From contig JAJQDE010000021.1 of assembly GCA_021202335.1 (NCBI GenBank), positions 1-60,116 on the forward strand: a stretch of 60,116 nt of DNA. Reading direction: 5' to 3'. This stretch comes from Lachnospiraceae bacterium. Its GTDB lineage: Bacteria; Bacillota; Clostridia; Lachnospirales; Lachnospiraceae. The notes under the pieces were generated by a model. The model made no database searches. It was not told the DNA's origin and saw only the letters and a program-made list of their open reading frames with translations. Made by a program: the position numbers and the translations under genes. Shown here in pieces: positions 9,936 through 16,895 of this stretch (its first letter is position 1; every line of letters starts with the position of its first letter).

Positions 9936-10080
9936 TATTCTTCCGTTTCTGCTTCCAATTCTAATCGTTGCAAAATATCTTTGATTACCCCTTCGTCTTG
10001 AAGAAGACTTACTGCAAAGCATTTTTTTCCGGCGTCTTTTAAAGAAGCGCCAATATGGTACGCAATCTTTTCATCAAGAA
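9936..10080 (-). pseudogene. Out-of-frame C-terminal remnant of the ORF6N protein
   Basis: One frame over from the ORF6N gene, the minus strand encodes HDRFLILDEKIAYHIGASL, KDAGKKCFAVSLL and then a stop at 9936-9938. This is the usual end of longer ORF6N-domain proteins. It joins the main frame at the point where that frame stops (IALIMTAF), so a stretch of perhaps 50-60 codons has been deleted with a frameshift. Confidence 0.65.
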
Positions 10081-10746
10081 TCAGAAAGCGGTCATGATCA
10101 GCGCAATGCTTTTTTCGGCTTTTTGTATAAGACTGACCAACAAGCCAAAAGCATCGTAAATCTGTCCATCAAAGAAAACTTTTTGTGTGGACTCTTCATG
10201 CTTGGATATGTATTCAAATATCTGCGCCAATTTTTCGTCTGTTTGTTGCTGATACTGAAGCTGACGTAACTCTACAGTGCTAATTCGCTCAAACATCACT
10301 GCGTTATTAGAAATAAAACGACGCATTTCTACAAAAGCTCGCATAATACCAATGCTTACATTTACGGCAATTTCGCTATGAAGTACACTTGCAAGCATGG
10401 ATATGCCTTGCTCAGTGAAAACATAAGGTAGATATCGTCTGCCGCCTCGTCCTTCCGTGGTGTTTTCCGTGTCTGTTTTTGAGGTGCCAATTTGACACCT
10501 CAAAGTTTGATACTCGTCTTCAGACAATTGAAACATAAAATCTTCCGGAAATCGGTTAATATTTCTTTTTACTGAACGATTCAAAGCTTTTGTTTCAACC
10601 TGATACAGAATTGCCAAATCGCTATCCAACATAACTTGTTGGCCGCGAACAACATAAATCAGGCTGCGTATATCGACCTGCACTGACTCGGCAACAGCAA
10701 TGTCTGTTTTCTCTTTTGTGACGACCTCATTTTTTTCTGCTGTCAT
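10081..10746 (-). CDS. ORF6N domain-containing protein, truncated
   Basis: The 221-residue protein has the ORF6N core near residues 25-130: VRGQQVMLDSDLAILYQVE, then NRSVKRNINRFPEDFMFQL, and YVFTEQGISMLASVL. A helical region and VFFDGQIYDAFGLLVSLI follow. ORF6N proteins are DNA-binding-like proteins common in phages and accessory islands; the role is not established. GGGGAGG lies just upstream of the start at 10746. The protein ends early because of the deletion described for 9936-10080. It is divergent from the VapBC-like pair. Confidence 0.8.
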   Translation of the reverse strand: MTAEKNEVVTKEKTDIAVAESVQVDIRSLIYVVRGQQVMLDSDLAILYQVETKALNRSVKRNINRFPEDFMFQLSEDEYQTLRCQIGTSKTDTENTTEGRGGRRYLPYVFTEQGISMLASVLHSEIAVNVSIGIMRAFVEMRRFISNNAVMFERISTVELRQLQYQQQTDEKLAQIFEYISKHEESTQKVFFDGQIYDAFGLLVSLIQKAEKSIALIMTAF

Positions 10747-10903
10747 CGATTATCCTCCCCTTAGTTTCCTTTCGTTGTGATTTCCATAGTATAACGCAAA
10801 GCGCCAAAATACGACAGTATCTTTTGAACTTTTTGAAAAGAAATAGTAGTGCAAAAAGCTTCCGCAAAAGTCAAGGCATATTTTGTGAACAATGTTAAAA
10901 CTC

Positions 10904-10937
10904 GCACTTGAAGTGCATATATTCTTTGATGTATAAT
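10904..10937 (+). promoter_or_regulatory. Promoter with palindromic operator for the VapBC-like pair
   Basis: The palindrome GCACTTGAAGTGC (10904-10916) overlaps the -35 TTGAAG (10908-10913). TATAAT follows at 10932-10937 after an 18-bp spacer. The same arrangement occurs at 11806-11839. A palindrome on the -35 is a natural autorepressor site. Confidence 0.7.
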
Positions 10938-10984
10938 GCAAGAGGTAAATAAATTGGAAAGCAAGACTAAAGGGGGTATGCGTC

Positions 10985-11209
10985 ATGTTGGCGGCGGTAA
11001 GAGGAGTCATACAAGGCAATACAGTTGTAATAGAAAATGAAGATATGCGGGCATATGACGGAACAGAGGTTATTGTTACTCTGTTGGAATATCCGGCACA
11101 TTTAAAGAAGAAAGCGCCTGTTGATTGGGATAGTTTTGTTAAACCGAGCGAAAGAGGAAAACACGTTGATGAATATATGAAGGAGATGCGAGAGGATGAC
11201 AGAATGTAG
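10985..11209 (+). CDS. Small antitoxin-like protein paired with a PIN toxin
   Basis: The 74-residue protein begins MLAAVRGVIQGNTVVIENED, a short beta-rich N-terminus like AbrB/DUF104-type antitoxins. It ends in a charged tail (ERGKHVDEYMKEMREDDRM). AGGGGG lies 8 nt upstream. It overlaps the following PIN gene by 14 nt. By position it should bind the operator at 10904 and neutralise the toxin; the exact antitoxin family is uncertain. Confidence 0.7.
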   Translation: MLAAVRGVIQGNTVVIENEDMRAYDGTEVIVTLLEYPAHLKKKAPVDWDSFVKPSERGKHVDEYMKEMREDDRM

Positions 11210-11630
11210 GAAAGTTTTCATTGATACGGTACCGTTCATATATTATATAGAAAAGAATGAGGACAATCCGCAGTATTTTGATAAGGTAAAGCGTTTCCTG
11301 ATGAAATGCTATGATGAAAATGTACAATTTGTGACATCCGTAATCACAATGGAAGAATATATGGTATTCCCGTATAAGAATAATAAGTTTGAATATATTG
11401 AGATATTTGAAAATTTATTGCAGACATTAGAATTTGATGTAATGGATATTGACAAAGCGAAAGCAAAGAAAGCCTCAAGAATAAGAGCAGAATATAAAGC
11501 GTTTAAAGGAATGGATGCTTTACAGTTGGCAACAGCCTGTGAAACTAAATGCGACTTGTTTCTGACAAATGATAAACAGTTAAGGCAGTTTGAAGAAATC
11601 CGATGCATTACTGTAGATGAATTAGAATAA
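11196..11630 (+). CDS. VapC-like PIN-domain RNase toxin
   Basis: The 144-residue protein shows the four acidic PIN positions: KVFIDTVPFIYYIE at the N-terminus, the Glu of TMEEYMV, the Asp of GMDALQLATA, and FLTNDKQL near the end. VapC toxins are Mg-dependent RNases, often against tRNA or rRNA. It is translationally coupled to the gene at 10985 (14-nt overlap). Confidence 0.85.
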   Translation: MTECRKVFIDTVPFIYYIEKNEDNPQYFDKVKRFLMKCYDENVQFVTSVITMEEYMVFPYKNNKFEYIEIFENLLQTLEFDVMDIDKAKAKKASRIRAEYKAFKGMDALQLATACETKCDLFLTNDKQLRQFEEIRCITVDELE

Positions 11631-11642
11631 GGTATAAATACG

Positions 11643-11677
11643 GCACAGTTGGAGAGTTCCTGCTGTGCTTATTTTTA
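11643..11677 (+). terminator. Candidate terminator after the PIN toxin
   Basis: GCACAG and CTGTGC arms, 14-nt loop, then TTATTTTTAATTTT. Modest stem. Confidence 0.5.
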
Positions 11678-11756
11678 ATTTTGCTCAGGGCGTATACCGT
11701 TAAAGATATGCGCCCCCTTAAACGGGCTTTTTAGGCTATAGCATAAATCCCGGTTC

Positions 11757-11784
11757 AAAGGGCGGCAGGCAACCCGCCCTTTTT
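11757..11784 (+). terminator. Rho-independent terminator
   Basis: AAAGGGCGG and CCGCCCTTT with an 8-nt loop and a T run. A weaker GCCC/GGGC hairpin with T5 lies at ~11712-11731. Together they insulate the toxin pair from the next promoter. Confidence 0.75.
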
Positions 11785-11805
11785 GGTTCTGAAATGTCAA
11801 AAATC

Positions 11806-11839
11806 GCACTTGAAGTGCACATCTTTTTTAATGTATAAT
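11806..11839 (+). promoter_or_regulatory. Promoter with palindromic operator for the Rpn-like gene
   Basis: GCACTTGAAGTGC (11806-11818) overlaps TTGAAG (11810-11815), with TATAAT at 11834-11839 and an 18-bp spacer. It is nearly identical to the VapBC-like promoter at 10904-10937. A degenerate copy of the upstream half lies at 59931-59955. Confidence 0.7.
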
Positions 11840-11859
11840 GCAAAAGCAAACAATTTGAA

Positions 11860-12005
11860 ATTTTTTCTAAAAAATCTTTCAAACTGCAAGTTTGAATCGT
11901 TGATGCGTTCGCATCGGATTTCCAAAGATATAATGAACGCAGTACCTGCGCTCATCAGCAAGTTTCTGTGAAACTTGCATTGTGCGCAAAGGACAGCGCA
12001 ATAAA
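11860..12005 (+). repeat. Leader with six consecutive hairpins; contains the best copy of the dispersed two-hairpin repeat
   Basis: Stems in order: ATTTTTT/AAAAAAT (11860-11875); TTCAAACT/AGTTTGAA (11878-11896); GATGCG/CGCATC (11902-11915); ATGAACGCAG/CTGCGCTCAT (11933-11955, one mismatch); GCAAGTTTC/GAAACTTGC (11958-11978); TGCGC/GCGCA (11983-12000). All lie between the promoter at 11806-11839 and the ATG at 12076. The fourth and fifth recur at 59805-59850. Function unknown; it could be a regulatory leader or a mobile palindromic repeat. Confidence 0.65.
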
Positions 12006-12075
12006 TATGAAGTTTTAAATTATTATGTTTTAACTCAAAAAAGCCTGTGCTATAATATGAAAGGAGAAGTAATTT

Positions 12076-12936
12076 ATGCCAAGCACGCAAAAATCCATAC
12101 AAGACCTGAATCTGGCGGACGATTTTCTTTTCGCCAAGGTAATGGAAGATAAGGAAATATGCCGTAAGGTGTTGGAAAAAATCCTCGGCGTATCAATCCG
12201 GAATGTCACAATGCCGGACACACAGAAAACCCTTGATATCCTTTATGAGGGGAAAGGAATACGTCTTGACGTGTATGTGAACGATGACAAGGGAACGGTA
12301 TACAACGTGGAGATGCAGCAGCGCAGCCGCAAAGGCTCACTGCCCAAGCGTACAAGATACTATCAGGGGAGCATTGACCTGAACCTGATTTCCGCAGGTG
12401 AGGACTATGAGAAGCTCCGGAAATCGTTTGTAATCTTCATCTGCACGTTTGACCCGTTCTCGGACGGGCGGCATGTCTACACGTTTGAGAACCGCTGCCG
12501 TGAGAACCCGTCCCTTGTGCTGGGGGATGAAACCGTAAAAATATTGCTTAACACACGGGGGAAGTTAGACGACGCGGATGAGGGACTGCTGGAGCTTTTG
12601 GCATACGTCGAAGATACCACTGATGATTTTGCCGGGAGAGCGGCAGACCCGTTAATCCGGGAAATACAGACACATGTCAACAAAATCAAGCTGAGTAAGG
12701 AATTGGAGGTCGATTATATGACGCTGCTGCAGAGAGAAAGGGAAATTAGAAAAGAAGGCCGTGAGGAAGGACGTGAAGAAGGCCGCAAGGAAGGTATGGC
12801 GCACGGTGAAGCCAAGATGATTATAAGGCTTTATAACAACGGCTACTCGCTGGAGCAGATAGCGGCGGTGGCGGAGAAAAGCGTGGAAGAGATACGTCAA
12901 ATTGTGCTTACGCAGAATGAGAGCAGTTCGTTCTAA
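12076..12936 (+). CDS. Rpn family recombination-promoting nuclease / PD-(D/E)XK transposase-like protein
   Basis: A 286-residue protein preceded by AAAGGAG. The N-terminal nuclease domain has D65 in IRLDVYVND and the E79-x-Q81 pair in YNVEMQQ, matching the D...ExQ signature of the PDDEXK_2 family. A middle helical region follows (LLELLAYVEDTT) and then the EGR-rich charged tail. Rpn proteins are DNA endonucleases linked to RecA-independent recombination, and newer work suggests phage-defence roles for some. The last ~230 nt duplicate positions 1-233. Confidence 0.85.
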   Translation: MPSTQKSIQDLNLADDFLFAKVMEDKEICRKVLEKILGVSIRNVTMPDTQKTLDILYEGKGIRLDVYVNDDKGTVYNVEMQQRSRKGSLPKRTRYYQGSIDLNLISAGEDYEKLRKSFVIFICTFDPFSDGRHVYTFENRCRENPSLVLGDETVKILLNTRGKLDDADEGLLELLAYVEDTTDDFAGRAADPLIREIQTHVNKIKLSKELEVDYMTLLQREREIRKEGREEGREEGRKEGMAHGEAKMIIRLYNNGYSLEQIAAVAEKSVEEIRQIVLTQNESSSF

Positions 12937-12967
12937 ATTTGCAGGTTTGAACAGGAATGGGGGATTT
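12936..12967 (+). repeat. Copy of the dispersed unit carrying a Shine-Dalgarno sequence
   Basis: AATTTGCAGGTTTGAACAGG followed by AATGGGGGATT. The unit recurs at 49679-49707, 51371-51399 (reverse) and 58860-58893, and in part at 1898-1912. Confidence 0.65.
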
Positions 12968-13051
12968 ATATGACGCTGCTGTAAAGTGTAACAGATAACG
13001 AAGGTGGCGGAGAAAACCGCGGATGAGATACGCGGGATTGTGGAAGGGTAA
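12966..13051 (+). pseudogene. Decayed tail remnant of an Rpn-like gene
   Basis: TTTATATGACGCTGCTG matches the tail at 7-23. The sequence then jumps to a GGTGGCGGAGAAAA segment and GGATGAGATACG, which match the last ~60 nt of the gene at 1-233. The middle of the tail, about 110 nt, is missing. This is a third partial copy in the window. Confidence 0.6.
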
Positions 13052-13140
13052 AAATTTTAATGTAAGCACTTTCATTTTTCATAAAATCGTAGTAAACTGG
13101 AAATATCAGATTTGTATTATTGTATATTGGAGGTAAACAC

Positions 13141-14334
13141 ATGAACATTTTAGTTATCAATTGCGGAAGCTCATCACTCAAATACCAGCTTATCAACAGT
13201 GACAGCGAGGCAGTTCTTGCAAAGGGGCTTTGCGAGCGCATAGGCATTGACGGAAGCGTGCTCACGCACACGCCCGCAGGCAGGGACAAGGTAAAGATAG
13301 AAACGCCCATGCCCAATCATACGGTGGCGGTAAAGCTTGTGATTGACGCATTGACAAACGCGGATCACGGCGTTATCAAGTCGCTGGACGAGATTAATGC
13401 AGTCGGACACCGCGTAGTGCACGGCGGCGAGAAGTTTGCATCATCGGTTATCATCGATGATGAGGTTATGAAGGCAATTGAGGAGTGCAACGACCTTGCG
13501 CCGCTGCATAACCCCGCAAACCTGATAGGCATTAATTCATGCAGGGAAATCATGCCGAATGTCCCTATGGTTGCGGTATTTGACACGGCATTCCATCAGA
13601 CGATGCCGGAGAAGGCTTATCTCTATGGGCTTCCTTATGAATATTATGAGAAGTACAAGGTTCGCCGCTACGGCTTCCATGGTACAAGCCATGACTATGT
13701 TTCGGCAAGAACGGCTGAAATTCTCGGCAAAAAGAGAGAGGATTTGAAAATAATCGTTTGCCATTTGGGAAACGGCGGCTCCGTATCTGCGGTTGACCAC
13801 GGAAAATGCGTAGATACCTCAATGGGTCTGACTCCTCTTGAGGGCGTTATCATGGGTACCCGCTCCGGAGATATTGACCCTGCCATCTGCGATTTTATCT
13901 GCCAAAAGGAGAATATCTCATCTGCTGAGATGAACAATATTCTCAATAAGAAATCAGGCGTGCTGGGGCTTTCAAAGGTTTCCTCTGACTTCAGGGATAT
14001 TGAGGCTGCGGCAAACGACGGCAACAGGCTGGCAAGAGTCACGCTGGACGCTTTCTATTACAGAGTTGCAAAGTACATAGGCGCATACGCGGCGGCTATG
14101 AACGGCGTTGACGCGATTGCCTTTACGGCGGGCGTTGGCGAGAACAACATCTCCGGACGTGTGGAAATAGCGAAGTATCTCGGATACCTCGGCACGGAAA
14201 TAGATTTGGACAAGAATAACGTAAGAGGTGAGGACACGGTTATCTCTAAGGACGGCAGCAAGGTTACGCTCCTGTGCGTACCGACAAACGAAGAGCTTTC
14301 CATCGCCCGTCAGACACTTGCGCTTGTAAAATAA
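13141..14334 (+). CDS. ackA: Acetate kinase
   Basis: A 397-residue protein, the usual length for AckA. It begins [17 protein letters not shown] and has [33 protein letters not shown] and TAGVGENN, the conserved ASKHA kinase motifs. It interconverts acetyl phosphate plus ADP with acetate plus ATP in the cytoplasm. A GGAGG 8 nt upstream supports the ATG at 13141; an in-frame start 21 nt earlier is less likely. No pta gene is adjacent. Confidence 0.97.
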   Translation: MNILVINCGSSSLKYQLINSDSEAVLAKGLCERIGIDGSVLTHTPAGRDKVKIETPMPNHTVAVKLVIDALTNADHGVIKSLDEINAVGHRVVHGGEKFASSVIIDDEVMKAIEECNDLAPLHNPANLIGINSCREIMPNVPMVAVFDTAFHQTMPEKAYLYGLPYEYYEKYKVRRYGFHGTSHDYVSARTAEILGKKREDLKIIVCHLGNGGSVSAVDHGKCVDTSMGLTPLEGVIMGTRSGDIDPAICDFICQKENISSAEMNNILNKKSGVLGLSKVSSDFRDIEAAANDGNRLARVTLDAFYYRVAKYIGAYAAAMNGVDAIAFTAGVGENNISGRVEIAKYLGYLGTEIDLDKNNVRGEDTVISKDGSKVTLLCVPTNEELSIARQTLALVK

Positions 14335-14365
14335 TCCGGCAATATATTTAGTTTCTCTTTTTCTC

Positions 14366-14395
14366 AAAACCGCTGATTGAATTATCAGCGGTTTT
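14366..14395 (+). terminator. Terminator of ackA
   Basis: AAAACCGCTGAT and ATCAGCGGTTTT with a 5-nt loop. Confidence 0.8.
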
Positions 14396-14411
14396 CGTGT
14401 ATATTAAACTT

Positions 14412-15749
14412 ATGAAGATGCAGATACAATTACCCGAAAAAGTAAAATACATTATAAATAAGCTTGAAGCGGCAGGCTATGAGGCATACGCCGTCGGCGG
14501 CTGCGTGCGGGATTCCGTTCTCGGACGCAGACCCGACGACTGGGATATCACAACCTCGGCGACTCCCATGCAGATAAAGGCAGTTTTTCATCGGACGATT
14601 GACACGGGAATCCGGCACGGGACAGTGACGGTGATGCTTGAGCACGAGGGCTTTGAGGTCACGACCTACCGCATTGACGGTGAGTATGAGGACAACAGGC
14701 ACCCCAAGGAGGTAGTGTTTACCGCGAGCTTACGGGAGGATTTGAAACGCCGCGATTTTACAATCAATGCTATGGCGTACAATGATGCGTGCGGGCTGGT
14801 GGACGAGTTTGGCGGAATAGCGGATTTGGAAACCGGAATCGTGCGCTGCGTGGGCGATGCGGGGGAGCGCTTTACGGAGGACGCGCTCCGCATATTGCGC
14901 GCGGTGCGCTTCTCGGCGCAGCTGGGCTTTGAGATAGAGGGGGCGACCAAACGCGCCATAGAGCAGCTTGCGCCAAACCTTGCGCATATCAGCGCGGAGC
15001 GGGTTCAGGCAGAGTTGGTGAAGCTTTTGATATCCCCCAATCCCGATTATATGCGTACGGCGTACTCTTTGGGAATTACGAAGGTCGTGCTCCCGGAGCT
15101 GGACACGGCGTTTGAAACGGCGCAGAATAATCCGCACCACATGTACACGGTGGGCGAGCACCTTATGCATGGCCTTGTCAATACAAAGCCGGATAAATGC
15201 CTGCGGATAGCCGCGCTTTTCCACGATATCGGGAAGCCCGCAAGCCGTAAGACGGATTCGGACGGTACTGACCATTTTCACGGGCATGTGGAAATCAGCG
15301 AGGAGATGGCGGTAAAAATCCTAAAGCGGCTGAAATTTGATAACGATACGATTACAAGAGTCAGAATTTATATCCGCTACCATGACCGTCAGATTGAGCC
15401 GGACGAGAGGTCGGTCCGCCGCGCCGTGAGCAAAATAGGCGAGGCGTATTTTGACGGGGTGCTTGCGCTGAAACGGGCGGACTGTCTTTCCCAGAGCACA
15501 TACATGCGGGAGGATAAGCTTGACAGGCTGGACAAAATCCGGGCGCTGTATTTGGGCATTTTGGAAAAAAATCAATGCGTGTCGCTCAAAGACCTTAAAA
15601 TTTCCGGAAACGACCTTATCTGCGCGGGAGTGCCGCAGGGCAGGAAAATCGGCGAGGTTCTCGGCAGGCTTTTGGAGGACGTGCTCGAGGAGCCGTCGCA
15701 CAATACGCGGGAATATCTGCTTGAGAGGGCTAAGGCTTTACAGGCATAA
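14412..15749 (+). CDS. cca: CCA tRNA nucleotidyltransferase with HD domain
   Basis: A 445-residue class II CCA-adding enzyme. It has GGCVRD (29-34), the metal-binding DDWD (D43, D45), RRDFTINAMA and RVQAELVKLL in the head and neck regions, and an HD phosphohydrolase motif (ALFHDIGKP). It adds or repairs the CCA end of tRNAs. Starts are possible at 14397 (GTG, overlapping the terminator), 14412 and 14418; no good Shine-Dalgarno separates them. 14412 is chosen as an ATG outside the stem. Confidence 0.93.
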   Translation: MKMQIQLPEKVKYIINKLEAAGYEAYAVGGCVRDSVLGRRPDDWDITTSATPMQIKAVFHRTIDTGIRHGTVTVMLEHEGFEVTTYRIDGEYEDNRHPKEVVFTASLREDLKRRDFTINAMAYNDACGLVDEFGGIADLETGIVRCVGDAGERFTEDALRILRAVRFSAQLGFEIEGATKRAIEQLAPNLAHISAERVQAELVKLLISPNPDYMRTAYSLGITKVVLPELDTAFETAQNNPHHMYTVGEHLMHGLVNTKPDKCLRIAALFHDIGKPASRKTDSDGTDHFHGHVEISEEMAVKILKRLKFDNDTITRVRIYIRYHDRQIEPDERSVRRAVSKIGEAYFDGVLALKRADCLSQSTYMREDKLDRLDKIRALYLGILEKNQCVSLKDLKISGNDLICAGVPQGRKIGEVLGRLLEDVLEEPSHNTREYLLERAKALQA

Positions 15750-15765
15750 ATACATTTCCTTCCAC

Positions 15766-15836
15766 ATAATTATAGAATACGATTACACCTGTTCATGTGT
15801 GCTCGTGCTGAACAGTTGCTGAAATTCTATGATTAT
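15766..15836 (+). promoter_or_regulatory. Nested inverted repeat in the leader of the CotS-like gene
   Basis: The outer arms ATAATTATAGAAT (15766-15778) and ATTCTATGATTAT (15824-15836) pair at 12 of 13 positions. The inner arms CTGTTCA (15789-15795) and TGAACAG (15809-15815) pair perfectly. No T run follows, so it is not a terminator. It directly precedes the GGAGGGG ribosome binding site. Confidence 0.45.
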
Positions 15837-15853
15837 GCGGAGGGGATTTTTTA

Positions 15854-16111
15854 GTGAACGACAGGGCAGTGAATGTATTGGAGCAGTATGACATAGCGGT
15901 GTCGCGCACCTTTAAGGGCAGGGGTACGATAATCTGTGAAACAGATCAGGGGATGTGCGTGCTGAAGGAGTATAGGGGAAAGACGGAAAAGCTCGAGCTT
16001 TTAAATAAGCTGCAGGAGAAGGCGGCGGACAGCATAAGAACCGACACGCTTATCAGGAATAAAGAGGGCGGGCTGTCGGTGAAGGATATCGACGGCTGCG
16101 GTTACATATAA
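15854..16111 (+). CDS. CotS-like kinase-fold spore coat protein, N-terminal fragment
   Basis: GTG start after GGAGGGG. Its 85 residues look like the N-lobe of CotS/YutH-type proteins (LEQYDIAVSRTFKGRGTIIC, then VLKEYRG). TAA at 16109-16111 cuts it, but the same frame continues at once (KKQIAGRECSYKNEDDMLKA), where intact family members carry the GREC motif. It is the first half of a gene broken by one nonsense codon. Confidence 0.7.
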   Translation: MNDRAVNVLEQYDIAVSRTFKGRGTIICETDQGMCVLKEYRGKTEKLELLNKLQEKAADSIRTDTLIRNKEGGLSVKDIDGCGYI

Positions 16112-16831
16112 AAAAAGCAGATTGCCGGAAGAGAGTGCAGCTACAAAAATGAGGATGATATGTTAAAGGCGTTTGGCGCTATGGCAAGGCTGCACCTCAA
16201 AATGACGCAGGTACAGGCAGAGTATGAAATGCCGGTATTTTTTTATGGCGATGAGATGGAGAAGCATACGCGGGAATGTCGCAGGGTGAGAAACTATTTG
16301 GTGAGGCTGCGCACAAAGACGGAGTTTGAGCGCAGGCTTTTGCAGGAATATCCCTATTTCCTCAAAAAGGCGGAGGAGGTTACTGCGCTTGCGCGCCTTG
16401 AGTCAAAGCCGGAGTATGAGGCGTATGTAAAGAGCAACGGTCTATACTGCCACGGGGATTTTCAGTATCATAATGTCATTTACCCAAAGGACGGGGGCGG
16501 CATGTGCCTTATCAATTTTGAGCATTTTGCGCGCGACACGGGGGCGCGCGACTTTTATCTTCTTTTCCGGAAAATATCGGAGAAGAATGATTGGTCGATA
16601 AAGCTGGCGGAGGAAATGCTGGACGCTTATCAGAACAGGCGGCTACTTACGCCCATAGAGTGGCAGTCGCTGCGCCTGCGGCTGGCATATCCTGAAAAAT
16701 TTTGGAAAATCATCAATTTTTATTATAATTCGCGAAAGTCGTGGGTGTCCGGCAGGAACTATGAGAAGCTGGAGGGGCTTATCAGTCAGGAGCAGTCAAG
16801 GCAGTGCCTGCTGGAAAAGCTGTTTGGTTGA
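16112..16831 (+). CDS. CotS-like kinase-fold spore coat protein, C-terminal fragment
   Basis: In the same frame as 15854-16111 across a TAA. It contains the catalytic-loop-like CHGDFQYHNV and LINFEHFARDTGARDFYLLFR. The Asn in place of the metal-binding Asp resembles what I recall of this spore-coat family, so it is probably not itself damage. The end YPEKFWKIINFYYNSRKSW is typical. The first internal ATG is 16160, with a weak GAGGATGAT ahead of it. In intact form it would be a spore coat component. Confidence 0.7.
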   Translation, partial: KKQIAGRECSYKNEDDMLKAFGAMARLHLKMTQVQAEYEMPVFFYGDEMEKHTRECRRVRNYLVRLRTKTEFERRLLQEYPYFLKKAEEVTALARLESKPEYEAYVKSNGLYCHGDFQYHNVIYPKDGGGMCLINFEHFARDTGARDFYLLFRKISEKNDWSIKLAEEMLDAYQNRRLLTPIEWQSLRLRLAYPEKFWKIINFYYNSRKSWVSGRNYEKLEGLISQEQSRQCLLEKLFG

Positions 16832-16856
16832 CAATGCCGGCAAATTTGTATAAACT
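16828..16856 (+). promoter_or_regulatory. Candidate promoter of the PEGA lipoprotein
   Basis: TTGACA (16828-16833), 17 bp, then TAAACT (16851-16856). It overlaps the end of the preceding gene. Confidence 0.5.
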
Positions 16857-16895
16857 ATGGGCATATACATGGAAACATAAACGGGCAATTTGTAA

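Noticed and set aside
9936-11630. Prophage remnant suggested by the ORF6N gene
   Set aside because: No integrase, structural or lysis genes are near; a single ORF6N gene is common in non-phage islands.
14730-15287. Minus-strand reading frame of 185 codons opposite cca
   Set aside because: Shadow frame caused by G+C-rich third positions of cca.
16112-16831. Asn in INFEHF as a sign of decay of the CotS-like gene
   Set aside because: From memory of the family, Asn at this position is usual in clostridial CotS-like proteins, so only the TAA counts as damage.
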